Below, in pieces: positions 18,022 through 27,174 of a stretch of DNA of 64,000 nucleotides. This stretch comes from Vibrio maritimus (GTDB lineage Bacteria; Pseudomonadota; Gammaproteobacteria; Enterobacterales; Vibrionaceae), in assembly GCF_021441885.1 (NCBI RefSeq), contig NZ_CP090438.1:2604001-2668000 (forward strand). The letters run 5' to 3'. A program made the position numbers and the translations under genes. The notes under the pieces are model-generated. The model did not search any database. It was not told the DNA's origin and saw nothing but the letters and a program-made list of their open reading frames with translations. Positions within the stretch are counted from its first letter, which is position 1, and every line of letters begins with the position of its first letter.

Positions 18022-18249
18022 TTAAGGATCGCAATGCTCTATTTGTCGGTTGTTATTAGGCTGTGGGTTGTTATTGGGCTGTAGTTTCTTACTAGGCGAC
18101 ACCGAATCAGCGTTGGCTTTCTTATAGTTAAGGTATAGTGACACCGTCAAAACAAACGCCGTCAATTCGGCTAATGCTTGTATCAGTCCATCGGACGTCA
18201 ACGCTAACCCTATTTGCAATCCAATTGCGACAATTAAAAGCTTATTCAT
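18022..18249 (-). CDS. Small predicted membrane protein, 75 residues, unknown
   Basis: I do not recognise a family. Residues 1-42 are strongly hydrophobic with two likely helices (KLLIVAIGLQIGLAL and AELTAFVLTVSLYLNYKK). A hydrophilic tail follows with a short repeat, QPNNN-P-QPNNN. The repeat is also visible in the DNA as two copies of about 16 bp. An AGGGA lies directly against the ATG, so the ribosome site is poorly spaced. The gene is convergent with the YeiH-like gene (10 bp gap) and 71 bp past menE. A sensible membrane-protein composition and exact fit between neighbours favour a real gene. Confidence 0.5.
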   Translation of the reverse strand: MNKLLIVAIGLQIGLALTSDGLIQALAELTAFVLTVSLYLNYKKANADSVSPSKKLQPNNNPQPNNNRQIEHCDP

Positions 18250-18320
18250 TCCCTACGCTCACTCAACTCTAGTGGGGTTATTATGGTGAGCGCTGGCAGG
18301 AATGAAAATTCCGATTTGGA

Positions 18321-19742
18321 CTATGAAATAACAATAAAATCCGATTGAGCAGACCTTAACCAGGTCTTCACTGCTTTTCTGGAGACCTTAATCCCCGATG
18401 AAAGCAGATGTTCCGGCATCTGAACATAGCCAATTGGATGCTTGAACTTAGGTAAGTGAGGTCGCAAAATGTCATTCATTGCGGCCACCGTTGGTAAACT
18501 GTCAGACTGAACTACAGCAATACATCGAGTTCCAAACTCCGTGTCCTCCACGGGAACAACGATGCTTTGGGAAATATCACTCAATTGATTGAGCGCTGCT
18601 TCCACCTCCTCACAGTGAACATTTTCGCCACCAGAGATAAACAGGTTATCAGCACGCCCAACCACAACGAGCTCGCCTTGCTCATTCCAACGTCCCAAGT
18701 CCTTAGTATCAAACCATCCATCCACTAACTCTAGTTGGCGAAGCGCTCCTTGGACGTAATAGCTCGCGGCTAAGGTATCCCCTGCCACATAGATACGCTC
18801 ACTCTCAACCTTAATCGCACGTCTTGGCAGCAAATAGCCTGAAGATGGATGACTATCGACTCGTTTTGCCGTCACCGTCGAAGCGGTCTCTGTCATGCCG
18901 TATCCCATCCACGCTTCGATGCCTTGCAATTGCGCTTGTTTAATCAGTTCGTGCGGGATGTGACTGCCTCCAAGCAGCACACGCTTTAATCTGGTAACCC
19001 AACCATTATCGACGATACGCTTTAGTTGAGTAGACACCAATGAAGCGTGCGTCACCTTAGCAATATCACTAGCAAAGTCGCCTGACGCTATACACAGCCC
19101 ACCACCAGTGACGAGCCAGCGCCAAACGATGGCTAACCCCGAAACATGAAACATAGGCAGGCTGAGCAGCCAGGTATCACTACTCGAATATTGGAACTTC
19201 TCCAATAGCCCCTCTGCTGAGGCGACATGGTGATTAGCTGAATGTACAACCGCTTTAGGCTGGCCTGTCGAGCCGGACGTAAAGACGATCGACGCGATCG
19301 GTGAACCAGCTGGAAGATCTTTGACTGACTCTTGTGAGGAGCTTTGCTGCGCTTCACCTCTGTCAATGTTATGCAGCGAGTATTCATCGGCTTTTGAATA
19401 GCCGTCCATTCCCCCCCAAACACAGGCACTTTCTGTCGGCGGATACAGAGTGTCAAACTTAGCGGTTAGCTGCTCCAGCGGTTGATTGGCAACAAGTGCA
19501 GGCACGGCTCCATGCTGCAAGCAAGCAAGGTATCTTAGGACTAGGCTAAGTTCTGAACGTCCAGAAAGGCAGACTACCTTACCCACGTGGACATTTTGAT
19601 ATCGAAGTGTCGACACCAGTCCATCGATTCGTTTTGCAAGCTCGAGCCAAGTAATGGATTCAGTAGCGGTGGTAATGGCAATCTTATTGGGCGCATACCG
19701 CGCCCACTTCTCGCAGAGATTCACAAGGGTCGTGTTAGACAT
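18321..19742 (-). CDS. menE: o-Succinylbenzoate-CoA ligase
   Basis: Adenylate-forming enzyme that activates o-succinylbenzoate to its CoA thioester in menaquinone synthesis. The P-loop-like motif TSGSTGQPKAVVHS (about residues 158-171), GYGMTETAS and the C-terminal DLGRWNEQGELVVVGRADNLFISGGENV are all present. The C-terminal lysine used for adenylation appears in SGIKVSRKAV. The start at 19742 overlaps the menC stop (TAATG), giving a 473-residue protein; a longer frame from 19772 would overlap menC by 31 bp without benefit. It is the last gene of menF-D-H-B-C-E. Confidence 0.94.
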   Translation of the reverse strand: MSNTTLVNLCEKWARYAPNKIAITTATESITWLELAKRIDGLVSTLRYQNVHVGKVVCLSGRSELSLVLRYLACLQHGAVPALVANQPLEQLTAKFDTLYPPTESACVWGGMDGYSKADEYSLHNIDRGEAQQSSSQESVKDLPAGSPIASIVFTSGSTGQPKAVVHSANHHVASAEGLLEKFQYSSSDTWLLSLPMFHVSGLAIVWRWLVTGGGLCIASGDFASDIAKVTHASLVSTQLKRIVDNGWVTRLKRVLLGGSHIPHELIKQAQLQGIEAWMGYGMTETASTVTAKRVDSHPSSGYLLPRRAIKVESERIYVAGDTLAASYYVQGALRQLELVDGWFDTKDLGRWNEQGELVVVGRADNLFISGGENVHCEEVEAALNQLSDISQSIVVPVEDTEFGTRCIAVVQSDSLPTVAAMNDILRPHLPKFKHPIGYVQMPEHLLSSGIKVSRKAVKTWLRSAQSDFIVIS

Positions 19743-20746
19743 TAAGCCGTCGCATGCCCATGAGATTGCCAATATAAAGTTTGCTCAGACAAGGTTTTGA
19801 CTGGCAATAAACATCCCGGCCAAGGCGTTTCAAGTTGAGCACCAAACAATTGCATGGTATCTAGACCGGGCGTTTCATCCGGCACTTGCCAATGTGACAG
19901 CCGAGCCAATTGACCCAACCCAACGCTCGACTCAAGACTTGAACTAATCACAACTTTGATGGCATGGCTGTTGGCTTCTTCGATCAAACGAATACACTTT
20001 TGCACACTACCAACCAAGGTTGGTTTGATGATCAGAGCTTTCACTCCAGTCAGATGTTTTACGGAAAAATCAGGCTCACGTACGGCTGCCTGAAGGGTTT
20101 CATCCCAAGCAATGGCGATACCCGTATCAATGGCGAAGGAAACACTGTCTCCGGGGCTCTGGCAAGGCTCTTCAATGAACGCGATACGCTGCCTTAGAGA
20201 CGGTGATATGTACTTGGCGAACTGCTTGGCTTTATCCAAAGTCCAAGCTCGATTGGCATCAAGCCTTAGGGTTAGATCTGGAATCGACTCTAGGAACAGG
20301 CTAACAATCATACCGTCACGAATCGCTTCGTACAAGCCGACTTTGATCTTAGCGACTTTCTTGCCTTGCATGTTGTTGAGAATTGGAATGAGCTCGTCAG
20401 GATCGCCGCTGCATAGCGGCGCAGCACGATAGTTACCTTCGCTAGGTAGGCTGCCTTCGAGTTCCAACAATGCAGCAGACAGACCGAACGCAACTGACGG
20501 TACACACTGTTCGATATTGATCTGTTGCTGATTGACCCATAGCTCGAGCTGCTCTTGAGCTTGCACGCCAGCGGTTTCTAATGATTCTTGACTAAATCCA
20601 GGAAGAGGCGCGATTTCTCCCAACGCCGTTTTGCCGCTGTCGCAAAGCTCGACAATCCAGCCCTCTCGGTTGGTAAGTTTTTGATCGCGAAGAATAACAC
20701 CACTGTCCATAGGCAGACTGTAGCGGTAGAGTTTTGCTTGTCTCAT
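19742..20746 (-). CDS. menC: o-Succinylbenzoate synthase
   Basis: Enolase-superfamily enzyme that dehydrates SHCHC to o-succinylbenzoate. The lysine pair of the active site is in VAKIKVG, the metal ligands are in RLDANRAW, FIEEPCQ and AWDET, and the second catalytic lysine is in KALIIKPTLVGS. With the start at 20746 the protein begins MRQAKLYRYSLPMDSGV, matching E. coli MenC, and has GTGGGAA upstream; an in-frame ATG at 20764 is less likely. A 176-bp gap separates it from menB and holds a 9-bp-stem hairpin. Confidence 0.94.
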   Translation of the reverse strand: MRQAKLYRYSLPMDSGVILRDQKLTNREGWIVELCDSGKTALGEIAPLPGFSQESLETAGVQAQEQLELWVNQQQINIEQCVPSVAFGLSAALLELEGSLPSEGNYRAAPLCSGDPDELIPILNNMQGKKVAKIKVGLYEAIRDGMIVSLFLESIPDLTLRLDANRAWTLDKAKQFAKYISPSLRQRIAFIEEPCQSPGDSVSFAIDTGIAIAWDETLQAAVREPDFSVKHLTGVKALIIKPTLVGSVQKCIRLIEEANSHAIKVVISSSLESSVGLGQLARLSHWQVPDETPGLDTMQLFGAQLETPWPGCLLPVKTLSEQTLYWQSHGHATA

Positions 20747-20889
20747 GTTTGTTTCCCACTTCATAAGAAGTTATCACCACCACAGACCTAAATGTGTGGC
20801 AGTGAACAATACACCGTATTTAGGCTCGATTTTGCATTAAGAGTTCCAAACAATTGTTGCTCAAAAATGTTGCAAAATGTCACCTTGGT

Positions 20890-20914
20890 TTGCAGCACAA
20901 TGAGAGTGCTGCAA
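20890..20914 (-). other. Intercistronic hairpin after menB
   Basis: TTGCAGCAC and GTGCTGCAA pair perfectly around a 7-base loop, nine bases past the menB stop. There is no T run on the minus strand after it, so it looks like an mRNA-stabilising or processing element inside the men operon rather than a full terminator. Confidence 0.55.
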
Positions 20915-20922
20915 GCCCTTAA

Positions 20923-21789
20923 TTACGGGTTTCTTGGGAACTTATCGAAGTCTGGGCGACGCTTCTCATTGAAAGCATTACGACCCTCTTGACCCTCTTC
21001 GGTCATATAGAACATCATGGTCGCATTACCCGCCAACTCCTGAAGACCTGCTTGGCCATCACAGTCTGCGTTGAGCGCAGCTTTCAGGCAGCGCAGCGCC
21101 ATAGGGCTGTGTTGCAGCACTTCACGACACCAACGCACTGTCTCTTTTTCTAGGTCCTCGAGAGGCACAACTGTGTTGACGAGCCCCATATCGACAGCTT
21201 CTTGCGCATCATAGAAACGGCATAAGAACCAAATTTCACGAGCTTTCTTCTGACCTACAATGCGAGCCATATACGACGCGCCCCAGCCGCCATCAAACGA
21301 GCCTACTTTAGGGCCAGTTTGACCAAACTGAGCATTCTCTGCTGCGATAGTTAGATCGCACATCATGTGCAGAACGTGACCGCCACCAACAGCCCAACCC
21401 GCTACGGATGCAATCACAGGCTTAGGGCAGGTACGGATTTGACGTTGGAAGTCCAAAACATTGAGGTGGTGAGTACCTGAATCATCTTGGTAACCGCCGT
21501 AGTCACCACGAACGCTTTGATCACCACCGGAGCAGAACGCCTTCTCACCAAGACCAGTAAGAATGATAACGCCAACGCCTTCGTCATAGCGTGCATCTGC
21601 CAACGCCTTAATCATTTCATTGACAGTTCTTGGCGTAAACGCATTGTGTACTTGCGGGCGAGCGATCGTGATTTTTGCAATGCCATCTTTAGATTTGTGA
21701 TATTTGATTTCTTCAAAATCACCCGTTACATCGGCCCAATCTACGGGTGCGTAAAGCTCTTCTTCTGTTAATCCAACGGTTTTAGCCAT
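20923..21789 (-). CDS. menB: 1,4-Dihydroxy-2-naphthoyl-CoA synthase
   Basis: Crotonase-fold enzyme that closes the second ring of menaquinone from o-succinylbenzoyl-CoA. The family-specific oxyanion-hole and active-site stretches are clear: FCSGGDQSVRGDYGGY (about 91-106), AVGGGHVLHMMCDLTIAA (about 132-149) and FGQTGPKVGSFDGGWG (about 156-171). The C-terminus FNEKRRPDFDKFPRNP is also typical. The length of 288 residues is normal. It lies 12 bp after menH in the operon. Confidence 0.97.
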   Translation of the reverse strand: MAKTVGLTEEELYAPVDWADVTGDFEEIKYHKSKDGIAKITIARPQVHNAFTPRTVNEMIKALADARYDEGVGVIILTGLGEKAFCSGGDQSVRGDYGGYQDDSGTHHLNVLDFQRQIRTCPKPVIASVAGWAVGGGHVLHMMCDLTIAAENAQFGQTGPKVGSFDGGWGASYMARIVGQKKAREIWFLCRFYDAQEAVDMGLVNTVVPLEDLEKETVRWCREVLQHSPMALRCLKAALNADCDGQAGLQELAGNATMMFYMTEEGQEGRNAFNEKRRPDFDKFPRNP

Positions 21790-21801
21790 GATCTATTCCA
21801 A

Positions 21802-22641
21802 TTATTTTATTAAGCCTAAGCTCTTTTGTTCTAGATAGTTACGCAGCTTTGAAGCAAAAGCTTCAGGCTGCTCTTTATGTACATTATGGCCCGCATTGGC
21901 AATCACCTCGGTTTGGAGATTGCTCTCTTTTGCAAGCTCAGTAAATTTGTGGTCAAGCGCCCCGCAGATATACAGCGGGACTCTGCCTTGCTCAAACGAC
22001 AAGGCCTGCACTTGAGGTAGCAAGTAAGGCTGTTTGGCTAGGGAGGTTGCTAGCAGCATGTCACTTAATGCACTCCCAAGGTTAACACTACGCTTGGCAA
22101 TCAAAAGTTGTCTTTGCTCATGGTTTAGTGAGGAAAATACCGGCTGTCGATACCAGTCGGTCAAAACTGCTGCAATCTCTTCATCTCGAAAGCGCTCAGC
22201 CCATTGACTATCGTTATCGAGGCGAGCTGAGCGAAGACTCTCTGTTTCTAGACCAAAATTACCACCCTCAATGACTAATCCATTAATCTTTAACGAGTTA
22301 AAGTCATCAGCCTTCGAGTGACAATCGGTCACTAGGTACATCGCCAAACGTGCACCCAGCGAATAACCGACCAAACATACCGACACTGTAGTGCCAAGTT
22401 TCTGTGCTTCAATACAGTTTAGTATTGTCGCACGAATCATTTTGCAAACTTGGTCAAAACTTTCACCTTTGATGGCACAACTTTTCCCATGCCCTGGAAG
22501 GTCAATCATCAAGCGAGAGTAATCAGGAAGCGCTTTAGATACGTCTAACCAGTCATCTCCAGCTCCCAGAAAACCATGTATAAACACCAGAAGTTGCGTG
22601 CTTTCTTCAGACTTCGCTGGGGAAAAATGACTTGCGAGCAT
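21802..22641 (-). CDS. menH: SHCHC synthase MenH (alpha/beta hydrolase)
   Basis: Eliminates pyruvate from SEPHCHC to give SHCHC. It has an alpha/beta-hydrolase fold with oxyanion segment FIHGFLGAGDDW (about 19-30), the HG..DLPGHGKS loop, nucleophile elbow LVGYSLGARLAMY and the catalytic His in NAGHNVHKEQPEAF. At 279 residues it is slightly longer than E. coli MenH (252), the extra lying in the lid region after the nucleophile. The start codon is one base past the menD stop, so translation is coupled. Confidence 0.92.
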   Translation of the reverse strand: MLASHFSPAKSEESTQLLVFIHGFLGAGDDWLDVSKALPDYSRLMIDLPGHGKSCAIKGESFDQVCKMIRATILNCIEAQKLGTTVSVCLVGYSLGARLAMYLVTDCHSKADDFNSLKINGLVIEGGNFGLETESLRSARLDNDSQWAERFRDEEIAAVLTDWYRQPVFSSLNHEQRQLLIAKRSVNLGSALSDMLLATSLAKQPYLLPQVQALSFEQGRVPLYICGALDHKFTELAKESNLQTEVIANAGHNVHKEQPEAFASKLRNYLEQKSLGLIK

Positions 22642-22642
22642 G

Positions 22643-24346
22643 TTACTGCGCCACCGATTGGCTCAGCTCACGTATAAGAGTGCTCACTTCGTGAGGATCT
22701 GTGGTTACTTCTAACAAAAGCGCACCAACGCCCTGTTCAAGGTGGGTAGACAAAGCTTGGCTAAGTTCAGTTGAAGACGCTGGCGCCGCATATTGCAATC
22801 CAAACTGCTTTGCGGCGTGTTCAAATCGATAGCCATGAGGCATTTGATAGCACTGCTTTTTGTGCTCTGCGGGTGCCGGCAAAATGTCAAATATCGCACC
22901 ACCATCATTGTTGGTTACCACAATGACCGATGGCGTACTAACATTCGAAAACAGGGCGAGCGAATTCAGATCGTAAAGAAGTGATGTGTCACCGATATAA
23001 AGCACTAATGGGCCTTGAATACCACGCTGAACCCCAGCCGCCGTTGCGACAAGGCCATCAATACCGGAAGCGCCTCGATTAGTAAACGTCTCAATCGATG
23101 GAACACCTGTCACCATATCCACCAGCCTAACGATCAGACTGTTGCCGATAAACAATGCGGTATCTTGCGGTAATTGCTCTATTGTTCTCGCGACATCAAA
23201 CTCTGTTATGTGAGGTCTTTGAGGTACGTTCTCCAATACGCAATGAGATGCCAAAGAAAGCCTATCCGCCCACCCTTTGTGGCTACTATTGGAAATCACA
23301 CTCGACGCAGACTCTAACCAGCTTTGGATATCCGCATGAATAAAGTTCACCCTCAAATGACTCGGATTCAGCCTATCGAGATAAGGCAACACAACCAAGT
23401 AATCGCATCGCTCCGACACTTGCCTATCCACCCAAGCCAAAAGTCGCTTCGATACTAACCTAGACCCAAATTGAACGATCAAGTCAGTTTCGCTCAGTTT
23501 TTGGCTAAGCTTTACGTTCTGAAGCCACATATCGTAGCGCTGCCATTTATCATGAGTACCTGACTGCGGGTCGAACAACACTGGCCATCCCAACAGCACG
23601 CCCAACGCTTTGGCTTTTTCAGCCTCCGCCAAGGTGACATTGCCGACTATAATGGTTCCTTTGTGTAAACCAAGATTAAGCGCCGTTATGTCTTCCACAT
23701 CGACTCTGCTAGGTAACGGTTCTGAATAGGTTACGTAACACTGTTCACTATTCAACCAGGCATCAATTGCCGATAAATAGTCATTAAACGCTGATTTGTC
23801 CTCTCCGCCATACAAAGGCTCAGGGAAGGGACAATTAATATGAATGCTCGAGCCTTTCTGCTTTTGCTCAGCGAACGCGTGATCCACGGAGGTCAAAAGC
23901 CATGAAAGAGGGACTTGCGTACTTGGGGAAGGTAAATTAAGCGCATGAGTAACATGCTGAGAAAAGATCCCCGATTGCTCGATAGCTTGATTGGCGCCAC
24001 AGCCAACCAGCTCAACGGGTCTATCTGACGTAAGCAGAACCAGCGGCTCTTTGGTGAGTTTTGATTCCGCGACCGCTGGCAACAAGTTCGCCACAGCGGT
24101 TCCCGAAGTCACAATAACCGCAACCGGAGTGTGAGTCGATTTGGCTAGCCCCAGCGCTAAAAAACCTAAACCTCTCTCGTCAAAATGAGTATGCACAGTC
24201 ATATCAGGATGAGCGACTGCTTCAAGCGTGAGCGGCGTAGAGCGTGAACCTGGCGCAATGCAGATGTGCCTTACACCTTGTCGATAACATTCTTCTATTA
24301 AAACTTGAGTCCAAACCCGATTCAAAGCCGCCTGGTTGAGACTCAT
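22643..24346 (-). CDS. menD: SEPHCHC synthase MenD
   Basis: Thiamine-diphosphate enzyme that adds a succinyl-semialdehyde unit from 2-oxoglutarate to isochorismate. The N-terminal part carries CIAPGSRSTPLTLEAV with the conserved HTHFDERGLGFLALG. The ThDP-binding motif starts at GDTSLLYDLNSL and ends at NNDGGAIFDILP. The length of 567 residues fits. Its ATG overlaps the menF stop by four bases (ATGA). Confidence 0.96.
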   Translation of the reverse strand: MSLNQAALNRVWTQVLIEECYRQGVRHICIAPGSRSTPLTLEAVAHPDMTVHTHFDERGLGFLALGLAKSTHTPVAVIVTSGTAVANLLPAVAESKLTKEPLVLLTSDRPVELVGCGANQAIEQSGIFSQHVTHALNLPSPSTQVPLSWLLTSVDHAFAEQKQKGSSIHINCPFPEPLYGGEDKSAFNDYLSAIDAWLNSEQCYVTYSEPLPSRVDVEDITALNLGLHKGTIIVGNVTLAEAEKAKALGVLLGWPVLFDPQSGTHDKWQRYDMWLQNVKLSQKLSETDLIVQFGSRLVSKRLLAWVDRQVSERCDYLVVLPYLDRLNPSHLRVNFIHADIQSWLESASSVISNSSHKGWADRLSLASHCVLENVPQRPHITEFDVARTIEQLPQDTALFIGNSLIVRLVDMVTGVPSIETFTNRGASGIDGLVATAAGVQRGIQGPLVLYIGDTSLLYDLNSLALFSNVSTPSVIVVTNNDGGAIFDILPAPAEHKKQCYQMPHGYRFEHAAKQFGLQYAAPASSTELSQALSTHLEQGVGALLLEVTTDPHEVSTLIRELSQSVAQ

Positions 24347-25650
24347 GATGCGACCCCTAGCGATGGATTGTCTGAAATAAGGCTCAATAAAGTAGACATC
24401 TTTTTATCGAGCTCTTGCCATTCATGAGCCGCAACGGACCCCGGAACAATGCCTGCGCCCGCAAAAAGCTGAACTTCATCTTTCATCAGCAGCGCACTGC
24501 GAATCGCGACGCAAAACTCAGCTTTTTCATGACTCAAATAGCCGACGGAACCGGCATACCAACCACGTGCAAAGGGTTCATTCTCTTGGATATAAGCCAG
24601 TGCTTCGCTGCGCGGCAAGCCCGCTACCGCAGCCGTTGGTTGCAAAGCTTGCAGCAGTTGAACCGCATTGATGCCCTTACTAAGCTGAGCGACAATATTA
24701 CGCTTAAGATGCTGCACTTTACGAAGACGAACTAGGCGCAGCTCTTTCTCTAGATGCACCTCACTCGAATGTGGAGCAAGGCTCTGCAAGATGTCATCAA
24801 CCACGTATTGGTTTTCATTGATGTTCTTAACATCTTGGGTCAACCAATTGGCAAGCTCCATATCTTGCGCGGCATTGTCGCCACGACCGATGGTCCCCGC
24901 TAGCGCTTCAGTCTCAAGTTGCTGGCCAACACGGCGATATAAGCGCTCTGGTGTGGAACCTACAAATGCAAGTTCCTTTGATAACGCCATGAGAAAGTGA
25001 AAGCTATGGTGGTTTTCACGATAACTCGCTTTGAGAAGCTGTGCCGGTGAAATAGGGTCTTTGATGTCAATCGTGGTTTTGCGCGCTAACACCACTTTCT
25101 TGAATCTGTCCTCTTCAATCCCCGTTAACACATCATCGACCAGCTCATGCCACTGCTGCTCGTTTGGCGTATGTGTCATGCCAACAATAGAGGTTGCCAG
25201 GGGTGGCAGCTCTGTCACGTCCGCTATCAATTGCTTGAGCGCACCGATCGCCTTGTCGACGCTCATACTGATGTTGACCGCGATGCGCCAAGAGGCGTCA
25301 AAACGGATTAACTCGACTTGAGGAAGAAAGAAGAAAGCCGACATACAGCGCCTGTTTTTATCGGTGTGCCCATCAAATGAGCGACCACCCCAAACACGTT
25401 GGTTGTCCGCGAGAATGGCGTAGGCAGGAGACGCTTCTGAGAAAGTGTGCAACTGACCAAGCGCAACGACCTCTTCACGCGTATCACGTGACTGCCAATA
25501 GAACTTTGGAAAGTGAGGTTGAGCTTCTAGCCAATCAATGCAATGAAATTTCGGATGACCCTGTATTTCTTGCTCAATGCGCTTGCAACCTTGTGGTGCC
25601 TTTTCGAGCTTGCTGATAAGCTGAGCGATAGCCGTTGTTAACTGAGACAA
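24343..25650 (-). CDS. menF: Isochorismate synthase MenF, TTG start
   Basis: Converts chorismate to isochorismate, the entry step of menaquinone synthesis. The C-terminal chorismate-binding domain has VVLARKTTI, AFVGSTPERLYRR, ALAGTIGRG, the HL motif near VQHLKRNIVAQL and PTAAVAGLPRSEAL, ending in GAGIVPGSVAAHEWQELDKK. The start codon reads TTG at 25650, with GAGG about 6 bp before it; no in-frame ATG gives a better start, and the nearby ATG is out of frame. A weak start could hold down the first enzyme of the pathway. It is the first gene of menFDHBCE, divergent from alaA. Confidence 0.94.
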   Translation of the reverse strand: MSQLTTAIAQLISKLEKAPQGCKRIEQEIQGHPKFHCIDWLEAQPHFPKFYWQSRDTREEVVALGQLHTFSEASPAYAILADNQRVWGGRSFDGHTDKNRRCMSAFFFLPQVELIRFDASWRIAVNISMSVDKAIGALKQLIADVTELPPLATSIVGMTHTPNEQQWHELVDDVLTGIEEDRFKKVVLARKTTIDIKDPISPAQLLKASYRENHHSFHFLMALSKELAFVGSTPERLYRRVGQQLETEALAGTIGRGDNAAQDMELANWLTQDVKNINENQYVVDDILQSLAPHSSEVHLEKELRLVRLRKVQHLKRNIVAQLSKGINAVQLLQALQPTAAVAGLPRSEALAYIQENEPFARGWYAGSVGYLSHEKAEFCVAIRSALLMKDEVQLFAGAGIVPGSVAAHEWQELDKKMSTLLSLISDNPSLGVAS

Positions 25651-25878
25651 ATCAACCTCATAACCTTAAAATTTGTTTCTATATACACGAAATACTCTAT
25701 TTCTACCAAACGCATAGATCAAGCAACAAGCCGTTTTATTGCTCGCAATGTTAACCTGCTCAGTACAACCCTATTCATACCGTCTCTTTATTTTCCACTT
25801 TTAGCAGATTTATATTCTTTCAAATGCCAATTTGGTGTAATTTAGTAAAGAAATTATCGAATTTTTAGGAATATAACA

Positions 25879-27093
25879 ATGAAAAATATCGGGATGTCGT
25901 CAAAACTCGATAATGTCTGCTACGACATTAGGGGACCTGTACTCAAACATGCTAAACGCATGGAGGAAGAGGGACATAAAATACTGAAACTCAATATCGG
26001 TAATCCCGCCCCATTTGGTTTTGACGCCCCTGATGAAATTTTAGTCGATGTCATCAGAAACCTACCGACTTCTCAAGGTTATTGCGATTCCAAAGGTATA
26101 TACTCCGCTCGAAAAGCGGTAGTTCAACATTACCAACGCAAAGGCATTCGTAGTTTAGACGTCGAAGATGTTTACATCGGTAATGGTGTATCTGAGCTTA
26201 TTGTAATGGCGATGCAAGCACTGTTAAACAACGGGGATGAAATGTTAGTTCCCGCTCCTGATTATCCACTTTGGACGGCAGCGGTATCCTTGTCTGGCGG
26301 TAACCCGGTTCACTACCTGTGTGATGAAGAAGCGGATTGGTATCCAGACCTGGATGACATCAAGAAGAAAATCACACCAAAAACACGCGGTATTGTACTC
26401 ATCAACCCGAACAATCCAACAGGAGCAGTCTACAGTCGTGACTTCCTGCTCGAAGTGATTGAGATTGCTCGCCAACATAAGCTGATCATTTTTGCCGATG
26501 AGATCTACGATAAGGTTCTCTACGATGGCGCGACGCACACCTCTGTCGCGACCTTGACGGAAGATGTGCTGGTTGTGACCTTTAATGGTCTTTCGAAATC
26601 GTACCGTGTGTGTGGGTTCCGCGGCGGTTGGATGTTCATGACTGGCCCTAAAGAGTACGCAACGGGCTATATTGCAGGTCTAGAGATGCTTGCTTCAATG
26701 CGTTTGTGCGCCAATGTGCCGATGCAGCATGCCATTCAAACGGCACTTGGTGGTTATCAGAGTATTAATGAACTCATTTTACCTGGCGGTCGCCTACTTG
26801 AGCAGCGTGATAAGGCTTATGACCTAATCACACAGATACCGGGAATTTCATGTGTGAAGCCTAAAGGGGCGATGTACCTGTTCCCGAAAATTGATACCAA
26901 GATGTACAACATCAAGGATGACCAAAAAATGGTGCTCGATTTCCTTAAACAGGAAAAAGTACTGTTGGTTCAGGGGACTGGCTTCAACTGGCCGAAGCCG
27001 GATCACTTCAGAATCGTCACACTTCCTCATGTGGAAGATCTTGAAATGGCCATCGGTCGATTTGAAAAATTCCTGTCTACCTATAGCCAGTAA
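25879..27093 (+). CDS. alaA: Alanine aminotransferase AlaA
   Basis: PLP-dependent class I aminotransferase (404 residues) of the YfbQ/AlaA group that makes alanine from pyruvate and glutamate. Motifs include KLNIGNPAPFGFDAP (about 40-54), INPNNPTGAVYSRD, FADEIYDKVLYDG with the PLP-contacting Asp and Tyr, and the Schiff-base lysine in FNGLSKSYRVCGFRGGW (about 238-254). It has a clear GGAATATAACA leader before ATG. Gene order alaA-yfbR matches E. coli. An extended inverted repeat follows it. Confidence 0.94.
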   Translation: MKNIGMSSKLDNVCYDIRGPVLKHAKRMEEEGHKILKLNIGNPAPFGFDAPDEILVDVIRNLPTSQGYCDSKGIYSARKAVVQHYQRKGIRSLDVEDVYIGNGVSELIVMAMQALLNNGDEMLVPAPDYPLWTAAVSLSGGNPVHYLCDEEADWYPDLDDIKKKITPKTRGIVLINPNNPTGAVYSRDFLLEVIEIARQHKLIIFADEIYDKVLYDGATHTSVATLTEDVLVVTFNGLSKSYRVCGFRGGWMFMTGPKEYATGYIAGLEMLASMRLCANVPMQHAIQTALGGYQSINELILPGGRLLEQRDKAYDLITQIPGISCVKPKGAMYLFPKIDTKMYNIKDDQKMVLDFLKQEKVLLVQGTGFNWPKPDHFRIVTLPHVEDLEMAIGRFEKFLSTYSQ

Positions 27094-27123
27094 CTCTTTC
27101 ATATTTCAGCCATTAAGCCTATT

Positions 27124-27162
27124 CTTAATACGCGCCAAACTGTCACTCTGGCGCGTATTAAG
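27124..27162 (+). other. Long hairpin between alaA and yfbR
   Basis: A perfect 14-bp stem, CTTAATACGCGCCA with TGGCGCGTATTAAG, encloses an 11-base loop. No T run follows. The right arm ends in AAG, which is the first part of AAGGGG, the likely ribosome site of yfbR at 27175, so folding could limit yfbR translation. Confidence 0.65.
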
Positions 27163-27174
27163 GGGATTCGCTGT

